Counted from the first letter of the stretch, positions 46,840 through 58,629 are shown. The stretch: DNA of 64,000 bases from Nemophila menziesii (GCA_029959085.1 JARWIR010000002.1:66456154-66520153), one strand, 5' to 3'. Notes: a model not told the origin generated them from the sequence alone. Program-made: numbers and translations.

Positions 46840-47299
46840 CAGCTAACGCGCCAAGAGGTATTGGTATCGTTCAGCGGAATAATCTTACAGGTCAACGTGT
46901 TACATTCTCAAAACCTATCTGGACAGACTCAGCGGCGGAAGGGGAAGCTTCTGCTGTTCTCAAAGCTTCTCGGCTTAGCCTGGCTCATCCAGGGTCTAAG
47001 ACCGTCATCTGTTCAGACAACCTTGACTTTGTTCAAGGTCTTAAGTCGTTTCCAGCTGCATGGTGGAAGTTCGGCCGTTCGTTACGCGGATCAACAAGAT
47101 GGTTGAGGAGCACGGAGCGCTTTGCTTCAAACATCTCCCGCGTAAATGGAATGGTCTAGCTGACCGAGCCGCGCGTTTAGCTAGGCAATCGGCACCGAAT
47201 CACCTGGACCCTATGGAGTTGGGGTCGGCTTTTACGAGACTTGGGATAGGCTAAATTAGTCTTAGTATTCTCTACTTGTACGTTAGACCAAAAAAAAAT
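46840..47299 (+). mobile_element. Second 5'-truncated LINE tail (RNase H region)
   Basis: The plus strand reads ANAPRGIGIVQRNNLTG, AAEGEASAVLKASRLSLAH and VICSDNLDFVQGLKSF. After a one-base frame change near 47068 it continues with VTRINKMVEEHGALCFKH and WNGLADRAARLARQSA, with a stop at 47252-47254. This is the RVT_3-type RNase H at the C-terminus of plant L1 ORF2. A short 3' UTR and a run of nine A (about 47291-47299) mark the 3' end. I could not identify a clear target duplication. Confidence 0.75.
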
Positions 47300-47410
47300 A
47301 TAGGAAAATACATTCTTCAGAATATAATAATAATATTATTATAACAGATTATAATAGATATAACAAGTTACTATTTATTTTATAATTACATATAGCAATA
47401 CTTACATACC

Positions 47411-50400
47411 TTTTTTTTTACGCTTAATACATTTCAAAATAACCTACTACAAAACATCAACCTATTCCTAGTCGAGAAAATCGAGAAACAAGTAAATTGA
47501 AAGTATTTCATTCCTCCTGTTGTGCCCTGTGCCTAGCTTGTTTAGCTAATTTGTCTGCCCGACCATTGTACTTCCTTGGGATGTGTTTAAAAAAGACTGG
47601 GGCAACCATCGCTGCCAGTCTTTTAATCTGTCTAATCCACGGTCGAAGCTTCCAATTAGCAGCTGACACTTGCTGAATACCCCGAATTAATTCGAGGTTA
47701 TCCGATAAGACCGTGATCCCCTCGTTCCTTTCTCTAATTGCTCTTTTTAGTGCAACAATCACTGCTTGAGCCTCCCCTTCCATACTCGTATTACACTTCA
47801 CGGTTTCCGAGTGTTCCTGCCTGTTACCAGTCTCCTTGGCTACTTGCACTACTCCAATACCCGTCGGTAGATGAGGTAACTCAAATGACGTATCACACAT
47901 ATAAGCTACATGCATATCATAATTTAAATTCGTAGCTATGCCTTCCTGTATTCCTAATGCATGATTTGGCCTTACTTGACTAGCTTCCCAATCACCTCCA
48001 AATCTTTCATTCATATGCTTGTTGGCTGATCTGATGATGTCATCCGTTTCAATAGTATAATTTTGATGCCGACTTTTCATTTTTGACTTCCATATGTTCC
48101 AGATCAATAGTAACACATAGGATATAACCACTTCGCGTGCCCGTCCCCCTTTTACAAATGTGTCTATAACCTCTAGTACCCATTCTCCCAACTGATCGAC
48201 CGTTTGTCCTATGTAAATTTGTAGTGCCGATCCTGCCCATACAAGCTTTGCTATATTGCACGAGAGCAGTAAATGTTCCACCGTTTCCTGTTCCGATTTA
48301 CACCATAAGCATTCTCCTTCCACTTCACAATGGCGTATGACCAAGTTCTGACCCGTTGGTATAGCATTATTACAGGCCTTCCCTGTAAAGATCCTGACCT
48401 TTGTGGGTAAATTTGAATACCAAACAGTAGTCCATAACTTGCTTTCCAGTTGAAGAGTATCCGATTGTCCTGGTGTCTCCCTAATTCCTTCCTCCGTAAT
48501 CACCTTATAGCCTGACTTTGTTGCATATTCTCCACTCGTAGTATAGGGCCATATCAATCTATCCAGTATGTCCTCTCCACTAGCCTTCTCCCTTAAAATA
48601 ATGGGTATAACCGGTTCCGGAAATATCTCGTCCAGTACCTCAATATCCCAATCTGCCGTACCCTGTTTCAAAAGGTCCTTCACCTTATATATCTCACATT
48701 TCACCGGTTTTTCTAATTTCCACGATGTATCTAACCAATTATCTGTCCAAATATTAGTACTCTCTCCATTTCCTATTTGATATCTACCGTATTTCTTTAA
48801 CAGGTCGCGGCCCTCTATTAGACTTGCCCATGACCACGTTCGAGATTGTCTTAATTTAACATCGAGAAAATTGCATTTAGGATAGTAAATACCTTTAAGT
48901 AACTTGGCCGCTAATGTGTTTGGATTATTTAAGATTCTACATGCCTGAGCTGCCAGTAACGCTGTATTCATTTTCTTAAAATCTTTGAAACCCATTCCAC
49001 CTATCAGTTTGCTTATCGCTAATTTCTCCTATGCTAACCAATGAATTCGAGATTTTTCTCCGGAATTCCACCAGAAGTTCGAGATTGCCGATATTAGCTT
49101 ATTGCAAAAAGTTATGGGAAAAGAGAAAATTGACATTGCATATATTGGTATAGCTTGTAAAATTGCTTTGATAAGTACTTCCTTACCACCGTCCGATAAC
49201 AATTGCGCCTTCCATCCTTCAGTATGCTTGAACACCCTTTCCGCGATCCACTGAAGAGATTGTATCTTTGACCTTTTATGACAGAGTTGTAAGTATTTCC
49301 CGAGATCATCCTTTTCCTGTATCCCAATATCCAATGAAACCTGTGCCCTCCATTCCTCCGGGGTATCCTGACTGAAACAGATCGAGGACTTCGTGAAATT
49401 AATCCTCTGCCCAGAACCTGCACAATACTTAGACACGCATTCTCGAAAAGTTTGTATTTCAATATCATCAATCGTCAGAAAAAATAATGAATCGTCCGCA
49501 AATAGTAAATGAGTAATAGTAGGACAATTTCTAGTTATCTGTATCCCTTTCAAATCACCTTGTTCAACTTTTTGTTCAATAAGGCTGATTAGGGACTCCG
49601 ACATAAGAGAGAAAAGGAAGGGGGAAAGCGGGTCTCCCTACCTGAGGCCCCTTTCAGACTTAAATTTACGGAGCCGTTCTCCATTAAAACTAAGTTGAAA
49701 AGTAACAGATGAAATACAATTCGCGATCCAACATATCCATTTATCACAAAAACCTAATTTTCGAAGTACTAAAAGGAGAAAATCCCAGCGTACCTAGTCA
49801 TATGCCTTTGCCATGTCTAGCTTCACCGCTGCCATTGGTTTAGGGTTCTTTCTCTTTCGTTTCATGAAAAAAGATATCTCTTGGGCTATCAAGATGTTGT
49901 CTTGAATTGCTCTATTCTTTATGAACGCTGATTGAGTCGGAGACACGATAATATCCATAATACCCTGTAGTCTATTAGCCATTATCTTAGCAATTATTTT
50001 GTATCCAAAGTTAACACAAGATATCGGTCGGTAGTCCCCAACACCTTCCTGGGTTTCCCCTTTTGGTATTAGGGTTACCAGTGTCTCATTTAATTTATCG
50101 AGAGATATATTATTCATAAAGAAATCTTGAACCATTAGAAGGACATCGGCTTGTATTATATGCCAATATTCCTGGCAAAATTTTCCATTTAATCCATCCG
50201 GACCTGGAGCCTTTGACGGTGACATGTCAAAAACTGCTTTTCTTACCTCTTCCAAATCCGGTATTCTCGTCAGATCTTCATTCATCTCTCTGGTGACTTT
50301 GCTTCGTATAGCCTCCGTCGCTTCTTCCATATCTTCCGTGTTTCGTTCTCCGAATAAGTTTTCATAATAATCCTGTAAGCTGTTTCTAACTTCCGAAATT

Positions 50401-50705
50401 TCCTCCATCCAGATGCCATCCTCTTTCTTGATTCTTTGGATTCTATTCAAATGGCGTCGTTTGATTGTGTCCATATAAAAGAATTTAGTATTTTTATCTC
50501 CATATTTTATCCAATTTTATCTTGCCCGATCATACCAATATTTCTCCTCAGCAATGTACGTTTGCTTCAAAATCTCTTTTATTTGAATCCGTTCCTCGAT
50601 TACCTCTTTGGTTGGTTGTTTCTTATCTAATTCCATCATTTTCTTTGTCAATTCTTTTATTTTCCTTGCATTGTTCCTAAAGGTTCTCTTGCTCTATTTT
50701 TACAT
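47411..50705 (-). mobile_element. LINE-3: 5'-truncated L1 element, little decayed
   Basis: The 3' end is marked by the T9 run at 47411-47419 (poly(A) on the minus strand). The body covers the linker, reverse transcriptase, zinc-binding region and RNase H of ORF2. It stops at about 50705, before the endonuclease. It lies about 110 bp beyond the stop codon of the Dim1 gene. TTACATA-like words occur near both ends, but I cannot define an exact target duplication. Confidence 0.85.
47508..50705 (-). pseudogene. LINE-3 ORF2 (RT to RNase H) with four stop codons
   Basis: From 50705 down: the linker EEKYWYDRAR, then GDKNTKFFYMDTIKRRHLN. RT blocks follow: SKAPGPDGLNGKFCQEYWHI, ETLVTLIPKGE, DYRPISCVNFGYKIIAKI, VKLDMAKAYD, GDPLSPFLFSLMSESL, and the catalytic box THLLFADDSLFFL (about 49510). 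The 495-codon C-terminal part (48995-47508) has the zinc-binding region (YATKSGYKV, ECLWCKSEQETVEHLLLSC) and RNase H (SMEGEAQAVIVALKRAI, VLSDNLELIRGI, RKYNGRADKLAKQARH). Stops lie at 50518-50520, 49794-49796, 49638-49640 and 49029-49031. I see no frameshift, so decay is recent. The catalytic residues seem intact. Confidence 0.85.
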
Positions 50706-50813
50706 ATATTTACTTTATCATTTTATATATCTTAAATCGCAATTAGAAAAACATTATTGCATTAAAAACTCTCCTTTTGAAAAGCCATGTAATTACAACA
50801 GTTTGTTCCTTGA

Positions 50814-51928
50814 CTAGGAAAAATGGATACCAAACTTATTGAAGAGATACAATAGATACATGAAATCGGCTTGGGTTAAGTTTGAAGCCCTCTGCCCTTC
50901 AAATTCACCTTCTTTTAGTACATTAATAATCTTGTCTTTAAACTCACCATCTTCATTATCAAGCTCCAAATCCTCATCATCAACTATCTTATGAAGGTCC
51001 TCACACAAGTCTCCTAAAGCAGATACATCCAAGGCAATATTTGCATCACATAAAGAACCATTCTCTTGCAAGGTTTTGTAGTTGTTCTCCAGCAAAGAGA
51101 GAACAGTTTTTTGTCTAAATACTGAACCTAGAGGCTTATTTTTCCTGTTAAAACAGATTCGTACTAATCCATCCCATTCCTTAAACTTCACAGCTTGGAG
51201 AGGTTTTCTTGGTTCGATTTTGACAACAGAAGAATCATACTTTGTTGGTGGTCTAAAGTTGTTCTTTCCTACATTGAGTAAAAGAGTAACATGAGATAAC
51301 AATTGAGTGTTCACAGAGAGACGGCAGTAAAGGTTATCGCCAGGTTGAGCAACAAGCCTCATCGCAAATTCCTTATGAAACATTATGACTGCACATCTAA
51401 ACAGTGGTCGATGTGCAAGTAACTTGAAAGTAAGAGGAGATGAAAGTTGATACGGGATATTTGCCACACAGATATCAAAGTAAGGAAGATCACACTCGAG
51501 AACATTCCCTTGTATAACCTGCGTCGAACATCAAGATAAGTGATCAATGATAGTAAATACAGGGAATTCAAGAAATGTAAAAGAAGATGGATGGGACGGA
51601 CCTGTAGGCGATTAAAGAAAGGTAAACCCTGAAACGTGCGTTGCAATTCAAGGACCATATTGGGATCAAGCTCAATGGCGATCACATATTTGCCAGCTTT
51701 AAGCAGCTTCTTGGTAAGGTTACCTAAACCAAGACCAATTTCCAGGATTACATCAGTAGGCTTAATCCCGGATTTCTGAATGATGGAATCCACTATCTTT
51801 GGATTTGTAAGTATGTGCTGCCCCTTTGACTTGCAAGAAGATATTTCTCCTTGGTAGTGTGTGTTTGATGGTCCAGCTGATTCCCCTTGCCACCGTGGAT
51901 TTTCCTTCTTCGTCTTACCTCCTGCCAT
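50814..51928 (-). CDS. DIM1A: Dim1-type 18S rRNA adenine dimethyltransferase, two exons
   Basis: Dim1/KsgA enzymes dimethylate two adjacent adenines near the 3' end of small-subunit rRNA; the eukaryotic nuclear form acts in the nucleolus. Exon 1 is 51928-51602 (109 codons, MAGGKTKKENPRW to FFNRLQ). The intron 51601-51519 has GT...AG ends. Exon 2 is 51518-50814 (VIQGNVLECDLPYFD to NKFGIHFS). The total is 343 residues, close to the roughly 350 usual for plant nuclear Dim1. Motifs: KSKGQHIL near the N-terminus, SAM loop EIGLGLGNLT (63-72), IELD (85-88), catalytic NIPY (129-132), and a C-terminal LKEGEFEGQR...LFNKFGIHF typical of the nuclear form. Two oddities are the SAM loop GLGLG instead of GPGTG, and GNVL instead of the usual GDVL at residue 114. 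It is the only plausible host gene here. The assignment to the nuclear subtype is by C-terminal resemblance. Confidence 0.88.
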
Positions 51929-52031
51929 TGCTTCTGAAAATGAAGCTAAAACCTTTTTTTTTAATCGAATGAATGAAGCTAAAAGCTAATAAGGGTACTT
52001 CCCCACTTCTCTTGAAATCATTTCTTGAAGG

Positions 52032-52235
52032 TTAATTGCACTATTGGTCCCTTGTGTATTACACAAAATAGCAAAATACACATCTCTATATTTTATATTT
52101 TTTTTTGTCGAATTCTATATTTTATATTTTAAGACGTAGCACTTTATACTCATGTTAGACACGCTGCAAATATACTCATGTGTTAAAGACATATATGATT
52201 ATTTTGCATAATATATCGTCCAACAGTGCAATTAA
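52032..52235. mobile_element. MITE-like 204-bp inverted-repeat element upstream of Dim1
   Basis: The left end reads TTAATTGCACTATTGGTCC. The right end in reverse complement reads TTAATTGCACTGTTGGACG. Similarity continues inwards to a TATTAC(A)CAAAATA-like segment at about 40 bases. There is no coding capacity. The TTAA at both ends may include the target duplication. It lies about 100 bp upstream of the Dim1 start codon. Superfamily cannot be assigned safely. Confidence 0.7.
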
Positions 52236-52640
52236 TCATTTTCTTATCCTAGACTTGAATAGAGATGGCAATTAATTTAAACCCACGCCAAGCGAAGCCT
52301 GCCCCGACCCTTTTATCCATTTTTTCTTTTTCTATGGGCAGGTGATCTTTTTTAATTTCATATTCAAAATTATTTGGCGGACTTCAAAACAAGGCCCAAT
52401 CATGACATAAAGAAAACAAAACCCACCTATTTCTAAAATAGCCCAATATGAACTTAAAAAAAAAAACCAAACAAACAAATCTTTTTAACCCAAAATCTAA
52501 ATACACAAGCAAATTTTTCTCGTCCTTTTGATTCAACTAAAGTATCATTTCTCTTATAAGCGTTTAGAACAAAAAAAAAGGTATCATTTCTCCATAGAAT
52601 TCTAATCTGATCAAACTTATCTAACAACTCTTCTTTTTTA
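52236..52640. other. Spacer between MITE and LINE-4 tail
   Basis: AT-rich sequence without a recognised gene. The right part may belong to the LINE-4 3' UTR. Confidence 0.45.
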
Positions 52641-52709
52641 TTATTTGGTCGAAATCATAATGATAAATAAACATAAAATTCCAAAATATTACAAAACAAT
52701 CCTCAACCT

Positions 52710-53272
52710 ATACTAAACTGGCCAAAGTCTTTTCTAACAGTGTAGCTAATTGAGAAAAAAGAAAAACATCCAAAAAACTAAACAAAGCTTCTTGAAACTT
52801 TTGTTTAGTCACCCATTCCGCAACCCTATTTCTTAACCTCCTTATAAAGAAGGTCCTTACAAAATATAATGTTCTTAACAATTACTTTAGTTACACTAGA
52901 AATTTTACAGTCAGTGTTAACTTGATTTATAATATAAAAACTGTTATTCTCTATAACTACACTTCTAGTTGGATACTTAGAAGCTATTCCACAAGCTGCT
53001 AAAATGCCCCTCCCTTCAGTTTCAACTATTGAGTTCACTGTAATCTTCTTAGCCATTTCTTCAACAAATTTACATGTTGAGTCCCTCACAATACACGCAA
53101 AAGCAGCTAAGTTAGAATTAATATTGACAGAAGTATAACAATTAATCTTAAAACATCCCTCATTTAGTGGTATCCATTTAATTTGGTTACCACTATGTAT
53201 ACCCTCGTCTACATTCATATCAGAATGTATAAGATTTGAATCCTCAATATCATTATATTGATTTCTATTTCT
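52710..53272 (-). pseudogene. LINE-4 RNase H part
   Basis: The minus strand reads IKWIPLNEGCFKINCYTSVN, then AFACIVRDSTCKFVEEM, IVETEGRGILAACGIAS and SVVIENNSFYIINQV. This is the RVT_3-type RNase H of plant L1 ORF2. A stop after KEVKK (52826) comes with a frame change near it, as RVAEWVTKQKF continues in another frame. The MKMEP start of the visible frame lies in the copia LTR and is not a true start. Confidence 0.75.
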
Positions 53273-54184
53273 TGTTGGCTCCATTTTCATGTCCTTGTTT
53301 TCAGCATGGGGTGGTTTAGTTTATTTCCCACATCGGTGGGGAGATTGGGTTTTAACCCATTTATATGCTAAGAGATACTATTAGCTACCAAAAGACTAAC
53401 ACCCATGCACATGAAAGGATAATGGGAAAGCCCACACGCGCGCACCACCACCACCCACCCGGCCCGAGCCCGGGTCCGGGTCATGGGTCTTGGGTCTTGG
53501 GTCTTGGGGAATTAAAATATAAAAATAAATAAGTTTTGTTACCAGGATTTATTTTATTTTTTAATTTTGGCTTTGTCTACCCGTTATGATTTCTTTTCTC
53601 CTCATTTCCCACGTTTTAAAAATGCTTTTGACTTATGCGGATTTATTGCCTGCGGTTTTTTCCTTGGCCATTATCTCCGCTCGTAACAGGTGCGGAGATC
53701 GTGGGATGTGTTTTGGTTTCGTAACAGCTTTTCCATCCCTATATAAAGAGTGTTTCCTCTCTTCCAAAATACACACCTCTCTCACGAAAATCCTCTCCCT
53801 ACTGATATTCTCACCTTACTGTTCTTGAGCGAAGCTTTATACAGATTCCAAGCCATCTCTTGTGAGTGCACACGAGAGCTGGTTCGTAGTGTTCAAACCT
53901 TGGGGAACGTTCGGAGAAACAGTATAGCATCTCGGCTGTCCCGGAAATCGTTCTTAAGGCAGTGGCTCCTCCACGGCACTACACTCCGTTCATCTTCTCC
54001 GTTCATCTCCTCCAGTTTTCCGGTTCGTATTTTTTCTCGTCTTTTATTTCCTCGTCTTTTACTTTTCTTGTCTTTTATTTTCCGTCACTACTATTTCTTT
54101 TATAGTCATCAGCTAAAGTTTTTTTTTCCGCATTAAGGTTTTTTCGTTTAAAAACCCATTACAGTTTCGATATTTTTACCAACA
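53273..54184 (+). repeat. Copia 5' LTR
   Basis: TGTTGG...CAACA ends. It holds a G/C-rich stretch GGCCCGAGCCCGGGTCCGGG and three tandem TGGGTCT units at about 53480-53510. Short open frames inside it occur identically in the 3' LTR and are not separate genes. Confidence 0.95.
53740..53747 (+). promoter_or_regulatory. TATA box in copia 5' LTR
   Basis: TATATAAA lies mid-LTR and is followed about 30 bases later by a pyrimidine-rich likely transcription start. The equivalent in the 3' LTR is 59513-59520. Confidence 0.75.
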
Positions 54185-54221
54185 ATTTAAGAACGAGTTT
54201 CTCTTTATTTCTTAAACTGTA

Positions 54222-57200
54222 ATGGCCTCCCCTTCTGTTTTGAAAACTTTGCCCGATATGTCAAAACTCGAACCACTTGATGGTTCTAATTTCAAACGTT
54301 GGTCCCAAAAACTCCTCATTTTCTTCGAACAATTAGAAATTGACTTTGTGCTTTCTGAAAACCCTCCTGTTGCAACTAGCGACACGGATGCTACTATAGC
54401 CGCTCGTCTTTTAAAATACGAAAAAGCTAATAAACTTACGAGGGGTCACCTTTTAAATCACATGTCAAATCCACTCTTTGATTTATTCGTAAATGAAAAA
54501 TCTGCAAAAAATATCTGGGACCGTTTAAACACTAAGTACGGAGGTGACGACTCCGGTAAGAAAAAATACGTGGTTGGAAACTGGCTCAAATTCACAATAA
54601 CTGATCAAAAGCCAATCATGGAACAAGTTCATGTTTACGAAAATCTCTGTGCCGAAATTGTATCCGAAGGTATGAAATTATGTGAAATTTTACAAGCTAA
54701 CGTTTTACTTGAGAAATTTCCGGCATCCTGGAGTGACTACCGCAACCACCTCAAACATAAGAAGAAAGACATGACGATCCAAGAACTAATCAGCCACATG
54801 AGAACCGAAGAGGCAAATCGCATAAAAGATAAGTCTGAAATTCTGCCTCATTATTCTTCGAAGGCAAATTTGGTCGAGACTTCTGGGTATGGTAACAACA
54901 AATCTCATGGTCAGAACAAAGGTAAAGGAAAATCTCGTGGTCAGCATAAGAACAACAAATCAAAGGGTAACTTCAACAAATCTGGGGGTAACAACTTCAA
55001 ACCATCTGGCAATATTCAGAAAAACAAGGCAACCTGTTACGTTTGTGGGAAGGAAGGACACAAGGCATACCAATGCAACGACAGGTTCAAAACAAACAAC
55101 CCCCCTCGCGCAAACCTGACTGAAACTGAAGAGGTAATTGCCGCGGTAATGGTCGAAACTAATTTGGTAGAAAACAAGGCCGAATGGATTCTCGATACTG
55201 GAGCTTCAAGACACTTCTGCGCCATTAAAGAGTTGTTCCAAGGGTTTGAAGATGTAGCTGATGGGGAATGCGCTTACATGGGAAACTCTACCACTGCTGG
55301 CGTCCTTGGCAAGGGAAAGGTGTGTCTTAAACTTACCTCTGGCAAGACCTTAGCCCTTAATGATGTTTTGTATGTCCCCACGCTTCGTAGAAATTTAGTC
55401 TCTGGGTCTCTTCTAAACAAAGCTGGATTTAAACTTGTTTTTGAGGGTGGGAAAATTATTATCTCTAGAAATGGTGACTTTGTAGGAAAAGGTTACCTTA
55501 ATGGTGGACTATTTGTACTTAATGTTTTTTCTGCTTTGAATGAGAATGCATCTACTTCTGCTTATATTGTTGAATCTCTTGATATGTGGCATGCTAGACT
55601 AGGACACTTAAATGTTTCCTCTATTAAAAGACTTAAAACTGATGGACTAATACATGGAAACGGTAATGATGATTTTCTTAAGTGCCAAATATGTGTAGAG
55701 GCTAAGCATGCTAAAAAGCCCTTTAAAACCGTGACCACTAGAGAAACTCAACTCTTAGAACTAGTGCATTCTGACTTAGCTGACTTTAAAACTACCGCTA
55801 GCAGAGGAGGAAAACTCTATTATATGACCTTTGTAGATGACTACTCTAGGTTCACCAAAGTATACCTTTTAAAGTCTAAAGATGAAGCAGAATCCACCTT
55901 TTTAAAATATAAGGTAGAGGTTGAAAACCAACTAGATAGAAAGATTAAAAGGTTTAGGTCCGATAGGGGCGGTGAATATAGTTCGAACACACTTAAAGAA
56001 TTTTGTGAAAATAATGGGATTATTCATTAACTTAGTGCCCCTTATACACCCCAACAAAATGGCATAGCAGAAAGGAAAAATAGATCCCTTAAGGAAATGA
56101 TGAATGCCATGTTAATTAGTTCAGGCCTACCATCCAACATGTGGGGGGAAGCTGTCTTATCTGCTTGTTATGTGTTAAACCGAGTACCCCATAAACGTAT
56201 AGATAAGACCCCTTACGAGCTATGGAAAGGATACCCTCCTAACCTGAAATTTTTAAGAGTGTGGGGGTGTTTAGCTAAGGTAGCTTTACCCGACTTTAAG
56301 AAAGTCAACATTGGACCCAAAACCATAGACTCTATCTTTATAGGATATGCTCAAAATAGTGCAGCTTATAGGTTTATGTCCTTAGTTGATAACACCATTA
56401 GTGAATCTAGAGACGCTGAATTCTTTGAACATATATTTCCCTTGAAAAAGGATATTGTTCATCATGCCTCATCTTCTACCAGTAATGACTCACCAGTCAA
56501 TACTGCTATACCTGTTAGTGATAATCTGTCTGCTTCTCTTCCCCCTTCGAGTTCAGGAACATACCCTGACAACGAAATTAGGAGAAGTAAAAGACGTAGG
56601 ACTGAGTCGAGCTTTGGACCAGACTTTATCACTGCCTTCTTGACTGAGGATTTTCACATAGATATGCTATGTGAAGAACTAGTCTCTTGTTTCCTTCTTG
56701 AGGAAGATCCTAAGACCTTTTCCGAAGCCATGAGATCTGTTGATGCTAGCTTCTGGAAAGAGGCAGTAAACAGTGAAATAGAATCTATTAGATCAAACCA
56801 CACTTGGGATTTAACTGACTTACCAAAGGGGTGTAAGCCTATTAGTAGCAAATGGATCTTTAAGAGAAAATTTAGACCAGATGGTTCCATAGAGAAATTT
56901 AAGGCTAGACTTGTAATTCGAGGATTTACTCAAAAGAAAGGCTTGGACTACTTTGACACCTATTCCCCAGTGACCAAAATAGCCACTATAAGAACTCTCA
57001 TAGCCTTAGCTTCTATTCATAAACTCACTATACATCAGATGGATGTTAAGACCGCGTTTTTGAATGGAGACTTAGAGGAGGAGATATATATGGTACAACC
57101 CGAAGGGTTTGTGGCATCTGGTCAAGAAGACAAAGTATGCAAGCTTAAGAAATCTCTATATGGTTTGAAACAAGCACCCAAACAATGGTACGAAAAATTA

Positions 57201-58268
57201 GATAGTACCTTAGCTAACGATGGCTTCATAGTCAACACCTCTGATTCATGTGTTTACATGAAGGTGTTAGGATCTGAATGTGTGATCATATGTCTATATG
57301 TAGATGACATGCTGATCTTTGGCACTAACCTTAAAGTTATTAATGAGACTAAGGATTTCTTATCATCAAAGTTTGAGATGAAAGACATGGGTGAAGCTGA
57401 TGTTATCTTAGGGGTTAAGATTCTAAGAAATGAAAATGGTATATCCCTTAATCAATCCCATTATGTAGAGAAGTTGTTGAAGAAATTCAACTCCTTTGAT
57501 GTCATACCTGCTAGAACCCCTTATGACTCTAGTATTCATTTGACTAAGAACAAGGGAAATGCAATATCTCAAACCGAATACGCTAAGGTAATAGGAAGTG
57601 TGATGTTCTTAATGAACTACACTCGACCTGATATCGCCTATGCCGTAAGTAGACTTAGTCGCTATACCCATAACCCTAGTAGTGATCATTGGGCTGCTCT
57701 TCGGAGATTACTGAGATATCTTAGAGGTACTATGGATATAGGCATACACTATAGTAGATTCCCTGCTGTCTTGGAAGGCTACTGTGATGCGAATTGGATA
57801 TCAGATAATGATGAAGTAAGCTCTACTAGTGGTTATGTTTTTTCCTTAGGTGGAGGAGCTATATCATGGAAGTCGTCTAAACAAACTTGTATAGCACGAT
57901 CAACCATGGAATCTGAGTTCATAGCACTAGAGTTGGCAGGACAAGAAGCCGAATGGTTGAGGAGTCTCCTAGCAGATATACCGTTATGGGAAGATAAAGC
58001 TGTACCAGTCTCTCTTCATTGTGACTCGCAAGCAGCTATCAGTGTTGCTCACAACAGCTCCTATAATGGAAAACGGAGACATATTCGGATTAGACATAGC
58101 TCAGTAAAACAGCTACTGAAGAATGGTGTGATAGCATTGGACTTTGTCAAATCTGAGAAAAATTTGGCTGATCCATTCACTAAAGGTTTAACCAGAAGAG
58201 TAGTTCTGGAGATGTCGAGGGGGATGGGGCTTAAGCCTATTCATGGGGGTCATATGGATGACATGTGA
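54222..58268 (+). pseudogene. Copia Gag-Pol polyprotein with one internal stop codon
   Basis: The frame is 1349 codons from MASPSVLKTLPD, open except for TAA at 56028-56030 (codon 603). Gag is codons 1-270, with CCHC Cys272, Cys275, His280, Cys285. Protease has Asp325 in ILDTGAS. The integrase zinc finger is His457, His462, Cys488, Cys491, and the catalytic residues are Asp518, Asp581 and Glu617. The stop lies between the second Asp and the Glu. After it, in the same frame (numbers from the Met at 56097): RT Asp316 ([11 protein letters not shown]) and YVDD 401-404. RNase H has Asp564, Glu605/607 and Asp643. The frame ends GGHMDDM. A CAA or CAG to TAA/TAG type nonsense change is the simplest explanation. 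As it stands the copy should yield Gag, protease and truncated integrase only. Confidence 0.93.
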
Positions 58269-58309
58269 TGCACTACCTACCCATCCCTATGGCATACAAT
58301 AGTGCAAAT

Positions 58310-58610
58310 GAGGTTGAGTTTCGACTCTTAATGATTCATAGCCCTTTGTGGTGGTCCTATTGAGAAGGACTTGATGAATCACCTATGTTTATTTTGAGGT
58401 TGAGTTTCGACTCTTAATGATTCATAGCCCTTTGTGGTGGTCCTATTGAGAAGGACTTGATGAATCACCTATGTTTATTTTGAGGTTGAGTTTCGACTCT
58501 TAATGATGTTCATAGCCCTTTGTGGTGGTCCTGTTGAGAAGGACTTGATGAACTCACCGGCATACGATGAGGTTGAGCGTTAAGGCTCTTAATGACTTCA
58601 AGACCCTCGA
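58310..58610 (+). repeat. 86-bp tandem repeat in copia 3' region
   Basis: Units starting GAGGTTGAG begin at 58310, 58396, 58482 and (diverged) 58569. The spacing of 86, 86 and 87 bases is nearly exact. Each holds CCCTTTGTGGTGGTCC and GAGAAGGACTTGATGAA. It lies between the pol stop codon and the 3' LTR and does not code. Confidence 0.93.
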
Positions 58611-58629
58611 GGGGTAGTCTATGATGTAT

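Noticed and set aside
47411..50720. Exact target duplication for LINE-3
   Set aside because: TTACATA-like words occur on both sides but are not flush with the A-tail and the 5' break, so I did not call it.
53586..54136. Open frames of 80 and 128 codons that recur identically at 59359-59909
   Set aside because: They lie inside the two copia LTRs; identity reflects LTR identity, and no family resemblance is visible.
56028..56030. Programmed stop read-through in copia
   Set aside because: The stop falls within the integrase catalytic domain and not at a gag-pol boundary, so a chance nonsense change or a read error is more likely.
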